Of a stretch of DNA of 64,000 bases, positions 36,833 through 43,970 are shown one piece after another. Source of the DNA: Aurantiacibacter gangjinensis (GTDB lineage Bacteria > Pseudomonadota > Alphaproteobacteria > Sphingomonadales > Sphingomonadaceae). The number at the start of each line of letters is the position of its first letter. Position 1 is the stretch's first letter. The position numbers and the translations under genes were made by a program. The notes under the pieces were generated by a model, which was given only the letters and a program-made list of their open reading frames with translations, did not search any database and was not told where the DNA came from. Where the stretch lies: contig NZ_CP018097.1 of assembly GCF_001886695.1 (NCBI RefSeq), positions 806,001-870,000 on the forward strand. The letters run 5' to 3'.

Positions 36833-37995
36833 GGATTATCTCCGGTTTCAAGCGGGGCGAGGCCCAGCAGGCCGCGCTTCTCATCGTCGGTGAGGAAATC
36901 GGCCTCGCTCACCTGCTTCCACAGCTTCTCGCGGTCTTCCGAAAGCGCGGGCACGCGGTCGAGATCGACCGACAGCGCCAGCCCGGGGAACCACGGCTTG
37001 AGGCCGAGCGACAGGCCGTCGAGGATCTTGCCCGTCAGCGGCAGCAAGGTCAGCCGCCACAGCGCACGATTGGCCTCCCGGTAATTGGCATAGGTGTTAT
37101 CGCCCGGCAGGCCGAGCAGCATGGGCGGCACGCCGAAAGCGAGCGCGATGTCGCGCGCCGCAGCCGCTTTCAATTCGGCAAAATCCATGTCGGCAGGCGA
37201 AAGCGAAAGGCTCTGCCATTTCAGCCCACCTTCCAGCAGCATGGGCCGCCCGGCATTTCCGCCGCCCTGATAGGCGCTGGCGAGCTCTTCCTTCAGCCGC
37301 GCGAATTGCTCTGCTGTGAGGCCGCTCGTATCCGCGCCATTGTCATAGACCAGCGCGCCCGATGGCCTTGCGGCGTTCTCCAGCAATGCGAGGTTCCAGC
37401 TGGCCGCAGCATTATGGATGGCGACCGCCTTTTCCGCCGCCGAGAGGCAGCCCGCGCCGTAATGGTCGTCTGCCGGGTGGAAGCTTTTAAGGTGGATGAG
37501 CGTCGGCCAACCATCCTCGTCTTCCAGCGGCAGGTCGCGTACTTCGTCGCCAATGCGATAGCGATAGCCGGTGGGCCAGCCATCGCTACCTTGCATGACG
37601 GAAACACGCTCGGGTCGCAGGGCGAAAAGCGTGGCGGGGTGCCGCCCGCTGCCGCGCACCACCTGCACGAAGGCATTGCCGTGCAGCAGCAGGTTGGCGG
37701 CGAGCACTTCCAGCAGCGATTGCCCCTCATGGCTCGCGCCGATCAGCGAAAGCGCAGCGTCATCCGACGCGGTAATCGGCGCGCCACCGACCCCCTCCGC
37801 GACGATCCGGACCGCGCGCTGCGCCACCGGATTATCGAGGAAGGCGGTGCGCACCGCATCACGGTAATCGAACGCCGGACGCGCGCCGCCATTCTGGTAT
37901 GCATAGGACCAAGGCGAGTGAAAGCCGCGCGCAAGCGGCACGGAAGCCCCGCCACCGCCCTTGAAGGCGGCGCGGAGCGTGTCGAGGAGGGGCAT
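36829..37995 (-). CDS. GTA portal protein (gp3)
   Basis: 388 residues, HK97-type portal: AYQNGGARPAFDYRDAVRTA, LLHGNAFVQVVRGSGRHPAT, GWPTLIHLKSFHPADDHYGA, and AFGVPPMLLGLPGDNTYANY with REANRALWRLTLLPL. Start at the ATG at 37995; the open frame upstream runs into the antisense insert. Downstream genes overlap by four bases; upstream, the large terminase is 795 bases away because of the insert. Confidence 0.92.
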   Translation of the reverse strand: MPLLDTLRAAFKGGGGASVPLARGFHSPWSYAYQNGGARPAFDYRDAVRTAFLDNPVAQRAVRIVAEGVGGAPITASDDAALSLIGASHEGQSLLEVLAANLLLHGNAFVQVVRGSGRHPATLFALRPERVSVMQGSDGWPTGYRYRIGDEVRDLPLEDEDGWPTLIHLKSFHPADDHYGAGCLSAAEKAVAIHNAAASWNLALLENAARPSGALVYDNGADTSGLTAEQFARLKEELASAYQGGGNAGRPMLLEGGLKWQSLSLSPADMDFAELKAAAARDIALAFGVPPMLLGLPGDNTYANYREANRALWRLTLLPLTGKILDGLSLGLKPWFPGLALSVDLDRVPALSEDREKLWKQVSEADFLTDDEKRGLLGLAPLETGDNP

Positions 37996-38023
37996 GGGAT
38001 TACTCCAAACTGGATCGATTTGA

Positions 38024-38029
38024 TTGACA
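38024..38029 (+). promoter_or_regulatory. -35 box of the antisense insert gene
   Basis: TTGACA lies 48 bases upstream of the 178-residue gene. A -10 at the correct spacing (around ATCTGC) is poor. Together they suggest the insert carries its own promoter on the strand opposite to the GTA operon. Confidence 0.35.
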
Positions 38030-38077
38030 GCGCGCTGCAAGATCCCATCTGCCAGAGACACATGCAGGAGAGATCGG

Positions 38078-38614
38078 ATGGGCCTGAGGTTTGAAAATCT
38101 GGACGAAGCTACTCGTGAAGCCATGCTTCAGGAGATTGATAGGGATGCCGAATCTGGTAACGTCTACGTTAGCAATTACCTCAATCACGCAGGAGAACGG
38201 GACTGGGTGACAATTCTGCGACAAGCTGCGCATAGCGGGAGCGATGAGACATTGGCGGCTGCCATTAGAGAGAACGGCTACCTCAAGGACGAGGTGCAGC
38301 GACGTAAACCGAAGGGCGGTTTTACGATGGCAAAGGTGCCATACAACGCACACGAAACTTTGGGTGAAGGAGAGTTTGGGCGCTATTACGCTCGTGGTCT
38401 GTGCGTACGTGCAATCAGCGAAGGCATCGCCGAACTTGAAGTATATCGCGCGAAAGATGTGCGCGAACCGCGACAGGCTTCAGAGGAGAAAATTGGGAGC
38501 CGCATCGACCCGGAAGCGATCTTGGATGACTTGCGACAAACTCAGGGCGTTGAGCCTGCTTTGGGTGTTCCGCCTGGACCCAACTCTGGTCTAACGCTCC
38601 GGATTCCGAACTAG
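38078..38614 (+). CDS. Low-GC inserted gene, unknown protein, opposite strand to the GTA operon
   Basis: 178 residues beginning MGLRFENLDEATREAMLQEI. I do not recognise the family. Two halves: an N-terminal helical region (about 1-75, NLDEATREAMLQEIDRD, RDWVTILRQAA) and a C-terminal part with YNAHETLGEGEFGRYYARGL and the Pro/Gly end GVPPGPNSGLTLRI. It has a good CAGGAGA ribosome binding site. A hand count of the first 120 bases gives about 48% GC against about 63% in a portal-gene stretch. The length, antisense direction and GC point to a recent insertion between terL and portal. Confidence 0.75.
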   Translation: MGLRFENLDEATREAMLQEIDRDAESGNVYVSNYLNHAGERDWVTILRQAAHSGSDETLAAAIRENGYLKDEVQRRKPKGGFTMAKVPYNAHETLGEGEFGRYYARGLCVRAISEGIAELEVYRAKDVREPRQASEEKIGSRIDPEAILDDLRQTQGVEPALGVPPGPNSGLTLRIPN

Positions 38615-38778
38615 CAAAAAGCAAGCTTCGAGTTGTCATCGATGGAAAACCTTCGATGATAGTCGTCCTGTTCAATCACATAGACTTCTGGATTGCCGGC
38701 GATCCCGAAGCCGGTCGCATGACAAAGGCGCGTAAGCGCCGTTAGGAAAATTATGAGCTTTTGATCGTCATCTGACAT
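38611..38778 (-). CDS. 55-residue protein beside the insert
   Basis: MSDDDQKLIIFLTALTRLCH followed by ATGFGIAGNPEVYVIEQDD and DDNSKLAFC. Strong ribosome binding site AAAGGAAGG before the ATG, AT-rich like the neighbouring antisense gene, and its stop overlaps that gene's stop by four bases. The hydrophobic stretch is short. It may be a small partner or immunity-like protein, but nothing in the sequence assigns a role. It is read in the GTA direction. Confidence 0.6.
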   Translation of the reverse strand: MSDDDQKLIIFLTALTRLCHATGFGIAGNPEVYVIEQDDYHRRFSIDDNSKLAFC

Positions 38779-38789
38779 AAACCTTCCTT

Positions 38790-40124
38790 TCAAAACCGTC
38801 TCACCCTCGGCTCGCCCCGCCGCCCCAGCATCAGCTCGGTCAGCGCCCAGACCAGCGCATCGGCGCGGTCGGGCGAGTGGCCGGGGCCTTGGTAATCGCC
38901 GCCGGTCATCAGGCCGCATAATTCGTCTTCCAGCGCCGGGAAGTGGCCGACATGGTTCACGCGGCCTGTCTCGTACAGCGCGGCCACGGGCTCGGCGCGG
39001 GCGACCTTGCCGTGGCTGGCATGCACCAGTTTGAGCGGCATCTGGCAGTCCGCCGCGCGCAATACGCTGGCGACCATCTCGCCGCCTTGGTTGGCTTCGG
39101 CCACCACCCGGTCCGCGCGCCATTCCGCTGCCGTCGCGGCAACGCGGCGCGCCCACTGGTCCGGGCTGGGCTGCGCGATGGAAGCATCGGCCAGCACCTT
39201 GCCCTGCCCATCCGCGGTGACGCCCGCCACCACGATCCCGCAGGCATCGCCGCGCGATGATGCGGGCGGATCGACACCGATGACGATGCGCACAATGCTC
39301 TCGGCCGAGAACGGCTCGCGGCACGCCTCCAGCATGGAGCGCGACCAGAGCGCGCCGTCGACATCCTCCAGCAATTTGCCGTCCAGCTCCTGCCGGCCGA
39401 GCGCGCTGCTGCCATACTGGCGTTTCATCGCGGCGAGGAACTCCGCCGGGAGATTCTCGGCATTGTCGTAAGAGCTGCCGCGCGTTACCACGACATCGCC
39501 GTCCGACCCGTCACCCATCAATCGCCGCATCAGCGGCACGGCGCGCGGCGTGGTCGTCGCCAGCACTTGCGGATGCTCGCCCAGGCGCAGGCCCATCTGG
39601 AGATTGTCCCACGTCGTCAGGGCCCGATCCCCGGCATTGTCCCACTTTGCGATCTCATCGCACCAGGCATGGCTGTGCTGCGGACCGCGCAGGCTTTCCG
39701 GCTCGCCAGCGGAATAGAGCGTTGCCTGCGCGCCGCTGGGCCAGGTCAGCCGCCGTAGCGACGGCTCGAAAAAGGGCCGGTCCTCGCTGCCGTCGCAGCA
39801 GGCGAGGATACCGCTTTCGCCCTCGACCATGACGGCGCGCGCTTCGCCGATCGAGCGGGCGACAAGGGCAATGCGTGCTTCATCATGCTCTTCTGCAATA
39901 TGGCGTACCCATTCGGCCCCGGCGCGAGTCTTGCCGAATCCGCGTCCGGCGCAGATGAGCCACAGCCGCCAGCGCGCGGCGGGCGGCATCTGTTCTGCGC
40001 GCGCCCAGAGGGGCCAGTAACTTTCGAGAATGTCGTTTTCGTCATCGCTCAGTTCCCCCAGGAACTTGCCACGCTTGTCATCGTCCAGCCGTGAGAGGAC
40101 CGCGCCGCGCTCAATTGCCGTCAT
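38790..40124 (-). CDS. GTA large terminase subunit (gp2)
   Basis: 444-residue DNA-packaging motor. ATPase: WLICAGRGFGKTRAGAEWVR (Walker A) and HAWCDEIAKWD (Walker B); coupling ATTTPRAVPLMRRL; C-terminal RNase-H-like nuclease with VIGVDPPASSRGDACGIVV and the final Asp in SPDRADALVWALTELM. The ATG at 40124 overlaps gp1 by 14 bases; a longer frame upstream is antisense noise. Headful-type GTA packaging of host DNA is the known role of this family. Confidence 0.93.
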   Translation of the reverse strand: MTAIERGAVLSRLDDDKRGKFLGELSDDENDILESYWPLWARAEQMPPAARWRLWLICAGRGFGKTRAGAEWVRHIAEEHDEARIALVARSIGEARAVMVEGESGILACCDGSEDRPFFEPSLRRLTWPSGAQATLYSAGEPESLRGPQHSHAWCDEIAKWDNAGDRALTTWDNLQMGLRLGEHPQVLATTTPRAVPLMRRLMGDGSDGDVVVTRGSSYDNAENLPAEFLAAMKRQYGSSALGRQELDGKLLEDVDGALWSRSMLEACREPFSAESIVRIVIGVDPPASSRGDACGIVVAGVTADGQGKVLADASIAQPSPDQWARRVAATAAEWRADRVVAEANQGGEMVASVLRAADCQMPLKLVHASHGKVARAEPVAALYETGRVNHVGHFPALEDELCGLMTGGDYQGPGHSPDRADALVWALTELMLGRRGEPRVRRF

Positions 40125-40590
40125 GCTTCGCCCGCGTGTTTGCCGTGTCGTCCGCCAACAGCCTTTCCGCCGCCGCGCGTCGCTCGCGCATCTTGTCGAG
40201 CTTGGCATTGAGGCTGGCGAGTACGGTTGCCCGGTCCCGCTTGCCGCGCCGTGCCTTTTCGCGCGCTGCGCTTTCCTTGTGCGCAGCAAGCAGGCGGAGC
40301 GCATTGGGGATGTCGAATTTCGGGTCGCCAGACTTGGTGCCGAAGCGCAAGCGCTCGAGCGTTTCCATTTCGAGATGCTCATAGCCTTCGAGCAGGGCAG
40401 CGTTCCACTTACGGCGGAAATCCGGGTCTTCGCGCCGATGTTTGTAGACATAGGATGTCATGGCGCCGCACTCTGCCGCAGCCTTGGTGACATTCGATGT
40501 TTCTGCCAACTGCTCTAGGAAGATGAACTTCCAGTTTTGCGGCAGGTTCTGATGCTTCTGCCCTTTCCTGGGCTTTACCCGTTTCGCCAT
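40111..40590 (-). CDS. GTA small terminase subunit (gp1)
   Basis: 159 residues. N-terminal helix-turn-helix-like segment (ETSNVTKAAAECGAMTSYVY with KHRREDPDFRRKW) and a C-terminal helical region, charged and Ala/Arg-rich (RATVLASLNAKLDKMRERRA). It is the first gene of the operon and fits gp1 of the Rhodobacter GTA, the small terminase. Ribosome binding site GAAGGGG. A terminator-like hairpin lies about 40 bases upstream. Confidence 0.82.
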   Translation of the reverse strand: MAKRVKPRKGQKHQNLPQNWKFIFLEQLAETSNVTKAAAECGAMTSYVYKHRREDPDFRRKWNAALLEGYEHLEMETLERLRFGTKSGDPKFDIPNALRLLAAHKESAAREKARRGKRDRATVLASLNAKLDKMRERRAAAERLLADDTANTRAKHDGN

Positions 40591-40628
40591 CTGTTCGACC
40601 CCTTCGGCGCGACCTGGTGGCTGACACG

Positions 40629-40659
40629 AAAAAGGGCGGTCCTCCGTAGAGGCCGCCCC
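40629..40659 (-). terminator. Intrinsic terminator in the GTA operon leader
   Basis: On the minus strand GGGCGG-CCTC pairs with GAGG-A-CCGCCC (10 bp with a one-base bulge) around a TACG loop, followed by TTTTT (40629-40633 on the plus strand as AAAAA). It lies between the GTA promoter and gp1, with no gene upstream to be terminated. This suggests conditional read-through (antitermination or attenuation). Confidence 0.8.
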
Positions 40660-40704
40660 GTAACGACATCATGCCGCCGACTCGGTTTATCGCGATGTTC
40701 CGTT

Positions 40705-40733
40705 TCTCTAACCAAAGAGCGTCACGATGTCAA
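40705..40733 (-). promoter_or_regulatory. Promoter of the GTA operon
   Basis: On the minus strand TTGACA (40728-40733), 17 bases, TAGAGA (40705-40710). The -35 is perfect and the -10 matches at the key first two bases. It directs transcription into the leader with the terminator and then gp1. It lies in the divergent region shared with the YqaA-type gene. Confidence 0.5.
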
Positions 40734-40829
40734 TCACAAAGTGCCATATCGGTTATTTTGTTGGACTTGCGCCCCGTGGCGGGCTCGCCTAGTGCCGCAC
40801 GGACGTAAAGGGACAGGATTTTCCGCCAC

Positions 40830-41492
40830 ATGATGCGCCTGCTGCACGGTCTGTATGACTGGACGATGGAGAAAGCCGCGCATCCGCATGCGACGTGGTG
40901 GCTGGCTTTCTTCTGCTTCATCGAATCGAGCTTTTTCCCGATCCCGCCGCACCCCCTGCTGGGCCTGATGTGCCTGGCGGAGCCGAAAAAGGCGACCCGC
41001 TTTGCGGCGATTGCCACTATCGCCAGCGTGCTGGGCGGACTGCTCGGATACATGATCGGCGCGTTCCTGTACGATACGATCGGCGACTGGATGCTGGGCG
41101 TGCTCGGCCTGCGCGAAAGCTTCCCGCAGGCGGCATGCTATATTCGCGAACAGGGCGCGATGGCGGTGTTTCTTGCGGCGGGCACGCCCATCCCGTTCAA
41201 GCTGATGACCATAACAGCGGGCTTCATCGAGATGAACCTCGCCACCTTCCTTGTGGCGGCGCTGGCGGGCCGGGCGCTGATTTTCATGGTGGTGGGCGTG
41301 CTTTTCCAGCTGTTCGGAGCGCCCATCAAGGGCTTCATCGAGAAGTATCTGGGAACGGTGACCACTGTCTTTGTCGTGTTGGTGGTGGGCGGTTTCATCG
41401 CCATCACCCAACTGGGCGGCAGCGATGAAAGCACGGAGGGCGGCGACCCCTGCGCCGCCGTCACCTCCATGCAGGATCTGGAAGGCCTCTAA
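40830..41492 (+). CDS. YqaA/DedA-family (VTT domain) membrane protein
   Basis: 220-residue inner-membrane protein of the DedA-like superfamily (lipid scramblase-type fold). FFCFIESSFFPIPPHPLLGL is the conserved reentrant-loop region with Glu/Pro, and GYMIGAFLYDTIG, AGTPIPFKLMTITAGFIEM and GRALIFMVVGVLFQLFG are the remaining conserved segments. Start at the first ATG; ACATGATG has a second in-frame ATG one codon on. Divergent from the GTA operon, so it marks the cluster's left boundary. Confidence 0.86.
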   Translation: MMRLLHGLYDWTMEKAAHPHATWWLAFFCFIESSFFPIPPHPLLGLMCLAEPKKATRFAAIATIASVLGGLLGYMIGAFLYDTIGDWMLGVLGLRESFPQAACYIREQGAMAVFLAAGTPIPFKLMTITAGFIEMNLATFLVAALAGRALIFMVVGVLFQLFGAPIKGFIEKYLGTVTTVFVVLVVGGFIAITQLGGSDESTEGGDPCAAVTSMQDLEGL

Positions 41493-41495
41493 GGC

Positions 41496-41636
41496 TTACA
41501 TCATCATCGAAACGGCGGCGGTGGACGTGGTGGCCACGACGGTCAGCATGGCGAGAAACGCCGAGGCGGTTCCGCCAAGCATGGTGATGGCGCTGCGGTC
41601 GGCAGTAGGGGCGGCGGCGGTTGTTGCTTTTTGCAT
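41496..41636 (-). CDS. 46-residue small membrane protein
   Basis: MQKATTAAAPTADRSAITML leads a hydrophobic stretch GGTASAFLAMLTVVATTSTAAVSMMM-type, enough for one helix. It has an ideal ribosome binding site (ACAGGAG, 8 bases before ATG), but that site is the right arm of a 7-bp hairpin in the leader. No family recognised. Convergent with the YqaA-type gene, three bases from its stop, and divergent from the aquaporin gene. Confidence 0.55.
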   Translation of the reverse strand: MQKATTAAAPTADRSAITMLGGTASAFLAMLTVVATTSTAAVSMMM

Positions 41637-41644
41637 GGTATTGT

Positions 41645-41669
41645 CTCCTGTGATGGTGATGGACAGGAG
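41645..41669 (-). promoter_or_regulatory. Hairpin masking the small protein's ribosome binding site
   Basis: On the minus strand CTCCTGT-(11 nt)-ACAGGAG. The right arm is the Shine-Dalgarno sequence of the 46-residue ORF. Formation would block translation. Confidence 0.45.
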
Positions 41670-41743
41670 TTCGCGGGCCGGGGCGCACGCGTTACATATG
41701 GCTGCGATGACAAAAGCGATCACGGTAATCGGCAGGGGGCAAC

Positions 41744-42436
41744 ATGGCTGGTGGAAAGATTGATTGGCAGCGCCGTGTGGCAGCAGAAGCGCTTGGCAGC
41801 TTCTTTCTGTTTGCAGGCGTCATCGGCTCTGGCGTCATGGGTGAACAACTGGCCGCCGGCAATGTCGCCGTTGCGCTGCTCGCCAATACGATTGCAACGG
41901 GCGCTATCCTTTATGTTTTAATCGCGGCCCTCGGCCCCGTGTCGGGTGCGCATTTTAATCCGGCGGTCACGCTCGCTTTCGCGCTCCGCCGCGAGATCGG
42001 CTGGCGCCTCGCTGCGGGCTACGTGGCCGTGCAGGTCGCGGCGGGCGCGCTGGGCGCCTGGGCCGTACACCTGATGTTCGACCTGCCGATCCTGCAATTC
42101 TCCACCAAGGCGCGCACCGGCATCGGGCAATGGAGCGGAGAACTGGTGGCGACTTTTGGGCTCGTTTTCACGATCCTTGCCTTGCTGAGAGTGCGTCCTG
42201 CCGCCATTCCCGCGGCGGTAGGGCTATACATCACATCGGCGTATTGGTTCACCAGCTCTACGAGTTTTGCCAATCCGGCGATTTCTGTCGTGCGCAGCCT
42301 GTCCAACACCTTCGCGGGCATTGCGCCCGGCGATGTGCCGGGCTTCGTAGTCGCGCAGCTCGCCGGAGCCGTGCTCGCCGTCATTGTTGCGGGGTGGCTC
42401 TATCCGTCGACCGACGAGCCGGACCGCGGGGCCTAA
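41744..42436 (+). CDS. Aquaporin / MIP-family channel
   Basis: 230-residue membrane channel for water, glycerol or small uncharged solutes. Six helices with both NPA boxes: GAHFNPAVTLAFAL and TSFANPAISVVRS. The start ATGGCTGGTGG has GGGGGC upstream. The narrow-pore residues were not worked out, so water versus glycerol or metalloid transport is undecided. The end overlaps the convergent OsmC gene by four bases. Confidence 0.9.
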   Translation: MAGGKIDWQRRVAAEALGSFFLFAGVIGSGVMGEQLAAGNVAVALLANTIATGAILYVLIAALGPVSGAHFNPAVTLAFALRREIGWRLAAGYVAVQVAAGALGAWAVHLMFDLPILQFSTKARTGIGQWSGELVATFGLVFTILALLRVRPAAIPAAVGLYITSAYWFTSSTSFANPAISVVRSLSNTFAGIAPGDVPGFVVAQLAGAVLAVIVAGWLYPSTDEPDRGA

Positions 42437-42864
42437 CCTTCGAAGCGCGTCTCCAGCGTAATCTCGGCATTCAGCAGCTTGGAGATCGGGCAGCCTTTCT
42501 TGGCTTCCTGCGCCAGTTCCTCGAACTTCGCCTGGTCCATGCCGGGCACCTTGCCTTTAGTGGCGAGAGCCGACTTCGTGACCGTGAACCCGTCATCGCC
42601 TTTCTCCAGCGTCACCTCGGCATGGGTGACGACGCTGCCATCTTCATGCCCCGCCTCGGCGAGCTTGAAGCTGAGCGCCATGGTGAAGCAACTCGCATGG
42701 GCCGCGGCGATCAGTTCTTCGGGATTTGTGCCGGCTGCATCCTCGAACCGCGTCTGGAAGCCATAGGGCTGCGCAGCCAGCGCGCCCGAGCCGGTCGACA
42801 CATGGCCCTTACCGCCTTTGCCAAGGCCTTCGTAAGTGGCGCTGCCGGTATTCGTCGTTTTCAT
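42433..42864 (-). CDS. OsmC-family peroxiredoxin
   Basis: 143-residue thiol peroxidase. Catalytic Cys in AAHASCFTMALSF (about residue 57) and the resolving-type Cys in KKGCPISKLL (about 126), the arrangement of OsmC/Ohr-type proteins. Begins MKTTNTGSATYEGLGKGGKG as in osmotically inducible OsmC. Probably removes organic hydroperoxides. Strong AAGGAGAC ribosome binding site. Confidence 0.92.
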   Translation of the reverse strand: MKTTNTGSATYEGLGKGGKGHVSTGSGALAAQPYGFQTRFEDAAGTNPEELIAAAHASCFTMALSFKLAEAGHEDGSVVTHAEVTLEKGDDGFTVTKSALATKGKVPGMDQAKFEELAQEAKKGCPISKLLNAEITLETRFEG

Positions 42865-42922
42865 GTGGCTTGTCTCCTTTTGAAGGGGAGACGGGCAGGA
42901 GCCGTTCTTGTTCCGCTACCAC

Positions 42923-43903
42923 TCAGCGGTCACCGCGCCATTTCTTAAAGAGCGGAGCGAGTTCGGGTGGCAGGCTCCCCACGAAGGCATCGTCCAGCGG
43001 ATATTGCGGCATGGCCTCGGCCACGGCATCGAGCACGGCATCGCCCTGCGCCAGATCCTTGCGCCGTTTCAGCGGGTTACGTTTCGCCTGTCGCCCTAGC
43101 CATAACTTGTGCAATGCGAACCAGCGCGGGTCAGGCGCGACTAGACGCGCTGCACTGCCATCGCGGCACGGCACGACCTGGTCGACCGGAGTGCCCAGCA
43201 GCAGCCATTCCTGTTCCGGCAGCGGTATGGGCCGCGGCTTGTCGCGCGGGCCAAGGGTAGCAGCCCGCGACGGGGCGACGAGAAGTTCGACCTCGTAGGC
43301 ATCACGGTTACGCGCCTGGAATTCGCGTTCGGTATTGAGCGTGAAGGTCGGGTCGACGGCTTTGAGCGCCTGCCACAGCCGTTCGTCTTCCTGCCGCTCA
43401 CTCGCGGACCAAGCGAGGTCGATATCGGCTGTTTCGTCAGGCACGTTCCGGATCGTGCCGCCAGCTTCGAGCATATAAGCAGGCAGGCAGTTCGTGCCGA
43501 CGATCAGAACCGTGCCGTCAAACAGGCGCCGCTTGTCTATCTCTCTTAAGATGGGACCCGGCGCTTCTGCAAGCAGTGGCAATCGAAGTGGGCGGGCAAT
43601 GCGGTAGGTCTCCTCGACCAGTGCTTTCGCCTTGCTCCGCCGGTCTTGCCACTTGTGTTTCTCGCTGCGGTACTCGCCGAACTGCTGCTCGCGTTCCGGC
43701 GTCAGGGGCCCGAGGCTCTTTCCGTTATTCTTCCTATCTATGACCTCATAGAGATATTCACGCTGGCCGACCTTTTTCCGCACAAGGTTGTAGGGCAGCG
43801 CTGCCAAGCCGCGCTCCGCCTCGATTAGCGCTTCGTAGCGCGCGCGAAGATTGATCAGCGCTCGCGCTTGCTCATCGGAGAATGGCCTGACCCGGTCTTC
43901 CAC
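42923..43903 (-). CDS. GSU2403-family nucleotidyltransferase-fold protein
   Basis: 326 residues. N-terminal helical segment with KKVGQREYLYEVIDRKNNGK, then a nucleotidyltransferase core: GTVLIVGTNCLPAYMLEAGG, DIDLAWSASERQ (metal Asp pair) and FALHKLWLGRQAKRNPLKRR. This matches GSU2403/NTP_transf_8. The family's cellular role is unknown; some relatives look like toxin or defence components, but no HEPN or antitoxin gene is adjacent. A 10-bp inverted repeat sits immediately upstream. Confidence 0.82.
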   Translation of the reverse strand: MEDRVRPFSDEQARALINLRARYEALIEAERGLAALPYNLVRKKVGQREYLYEVIDRKNNGKSLGPLTPEREQQFGEYRSEKHKWQDRRSKAKALVEETYRIARPLRLPLLAEAPGPILREIDKRRLFDGTVLIVGTNCLPAYMLEAGGTIRNVPDETADIDLAWSASERQEDERLWQALKAVDPTFTLNTEREFQARNRDAYEVELLVAPSRAATLGPRDKPRPIPLPEQEWLLLGTPVDQVVPCRDGSAARLVAPDPRWFALHKLWLGRQAKRNPLKRRKDLAQGDAVLDAVAEAMPQYPLDDAFVGSLPPELAPLFKKWRGDR

Positions 43904-43911
43904 CGTATACC

Positions 43912-43952
43912 TTTATCCTGCAACATAAGAATTTGCAAGAACGCAGGATAAA
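43912..43952 (-). promoter_or_regulatory. Inverted repeat upstream of the nucleotidyltransferase gene, possible operator
   Basis: TTTATCCTGC (43912-43921) and GCAGGATAAA (43943-43952) are perfect 10-bp inverted arms around 21 AT-rich bases, starting nine bases before the start codon. A protein bound here would cover promoter or translation start. No T-run, so not a terminator for the upstream spt gene on either strand. Confidence 0.5.
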
Positions 43953-43970
43953 AGCCTGTATTACAGCAGC

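Noticed and set aside
25703-40590. Active temperate prophage
   Set aside because: No integrase, excisionase, repressor, replication, holin or endolysin gene, no attachment repeats noticed at the ends, and a tape measure too short for usual siphophages. GTA fits better.
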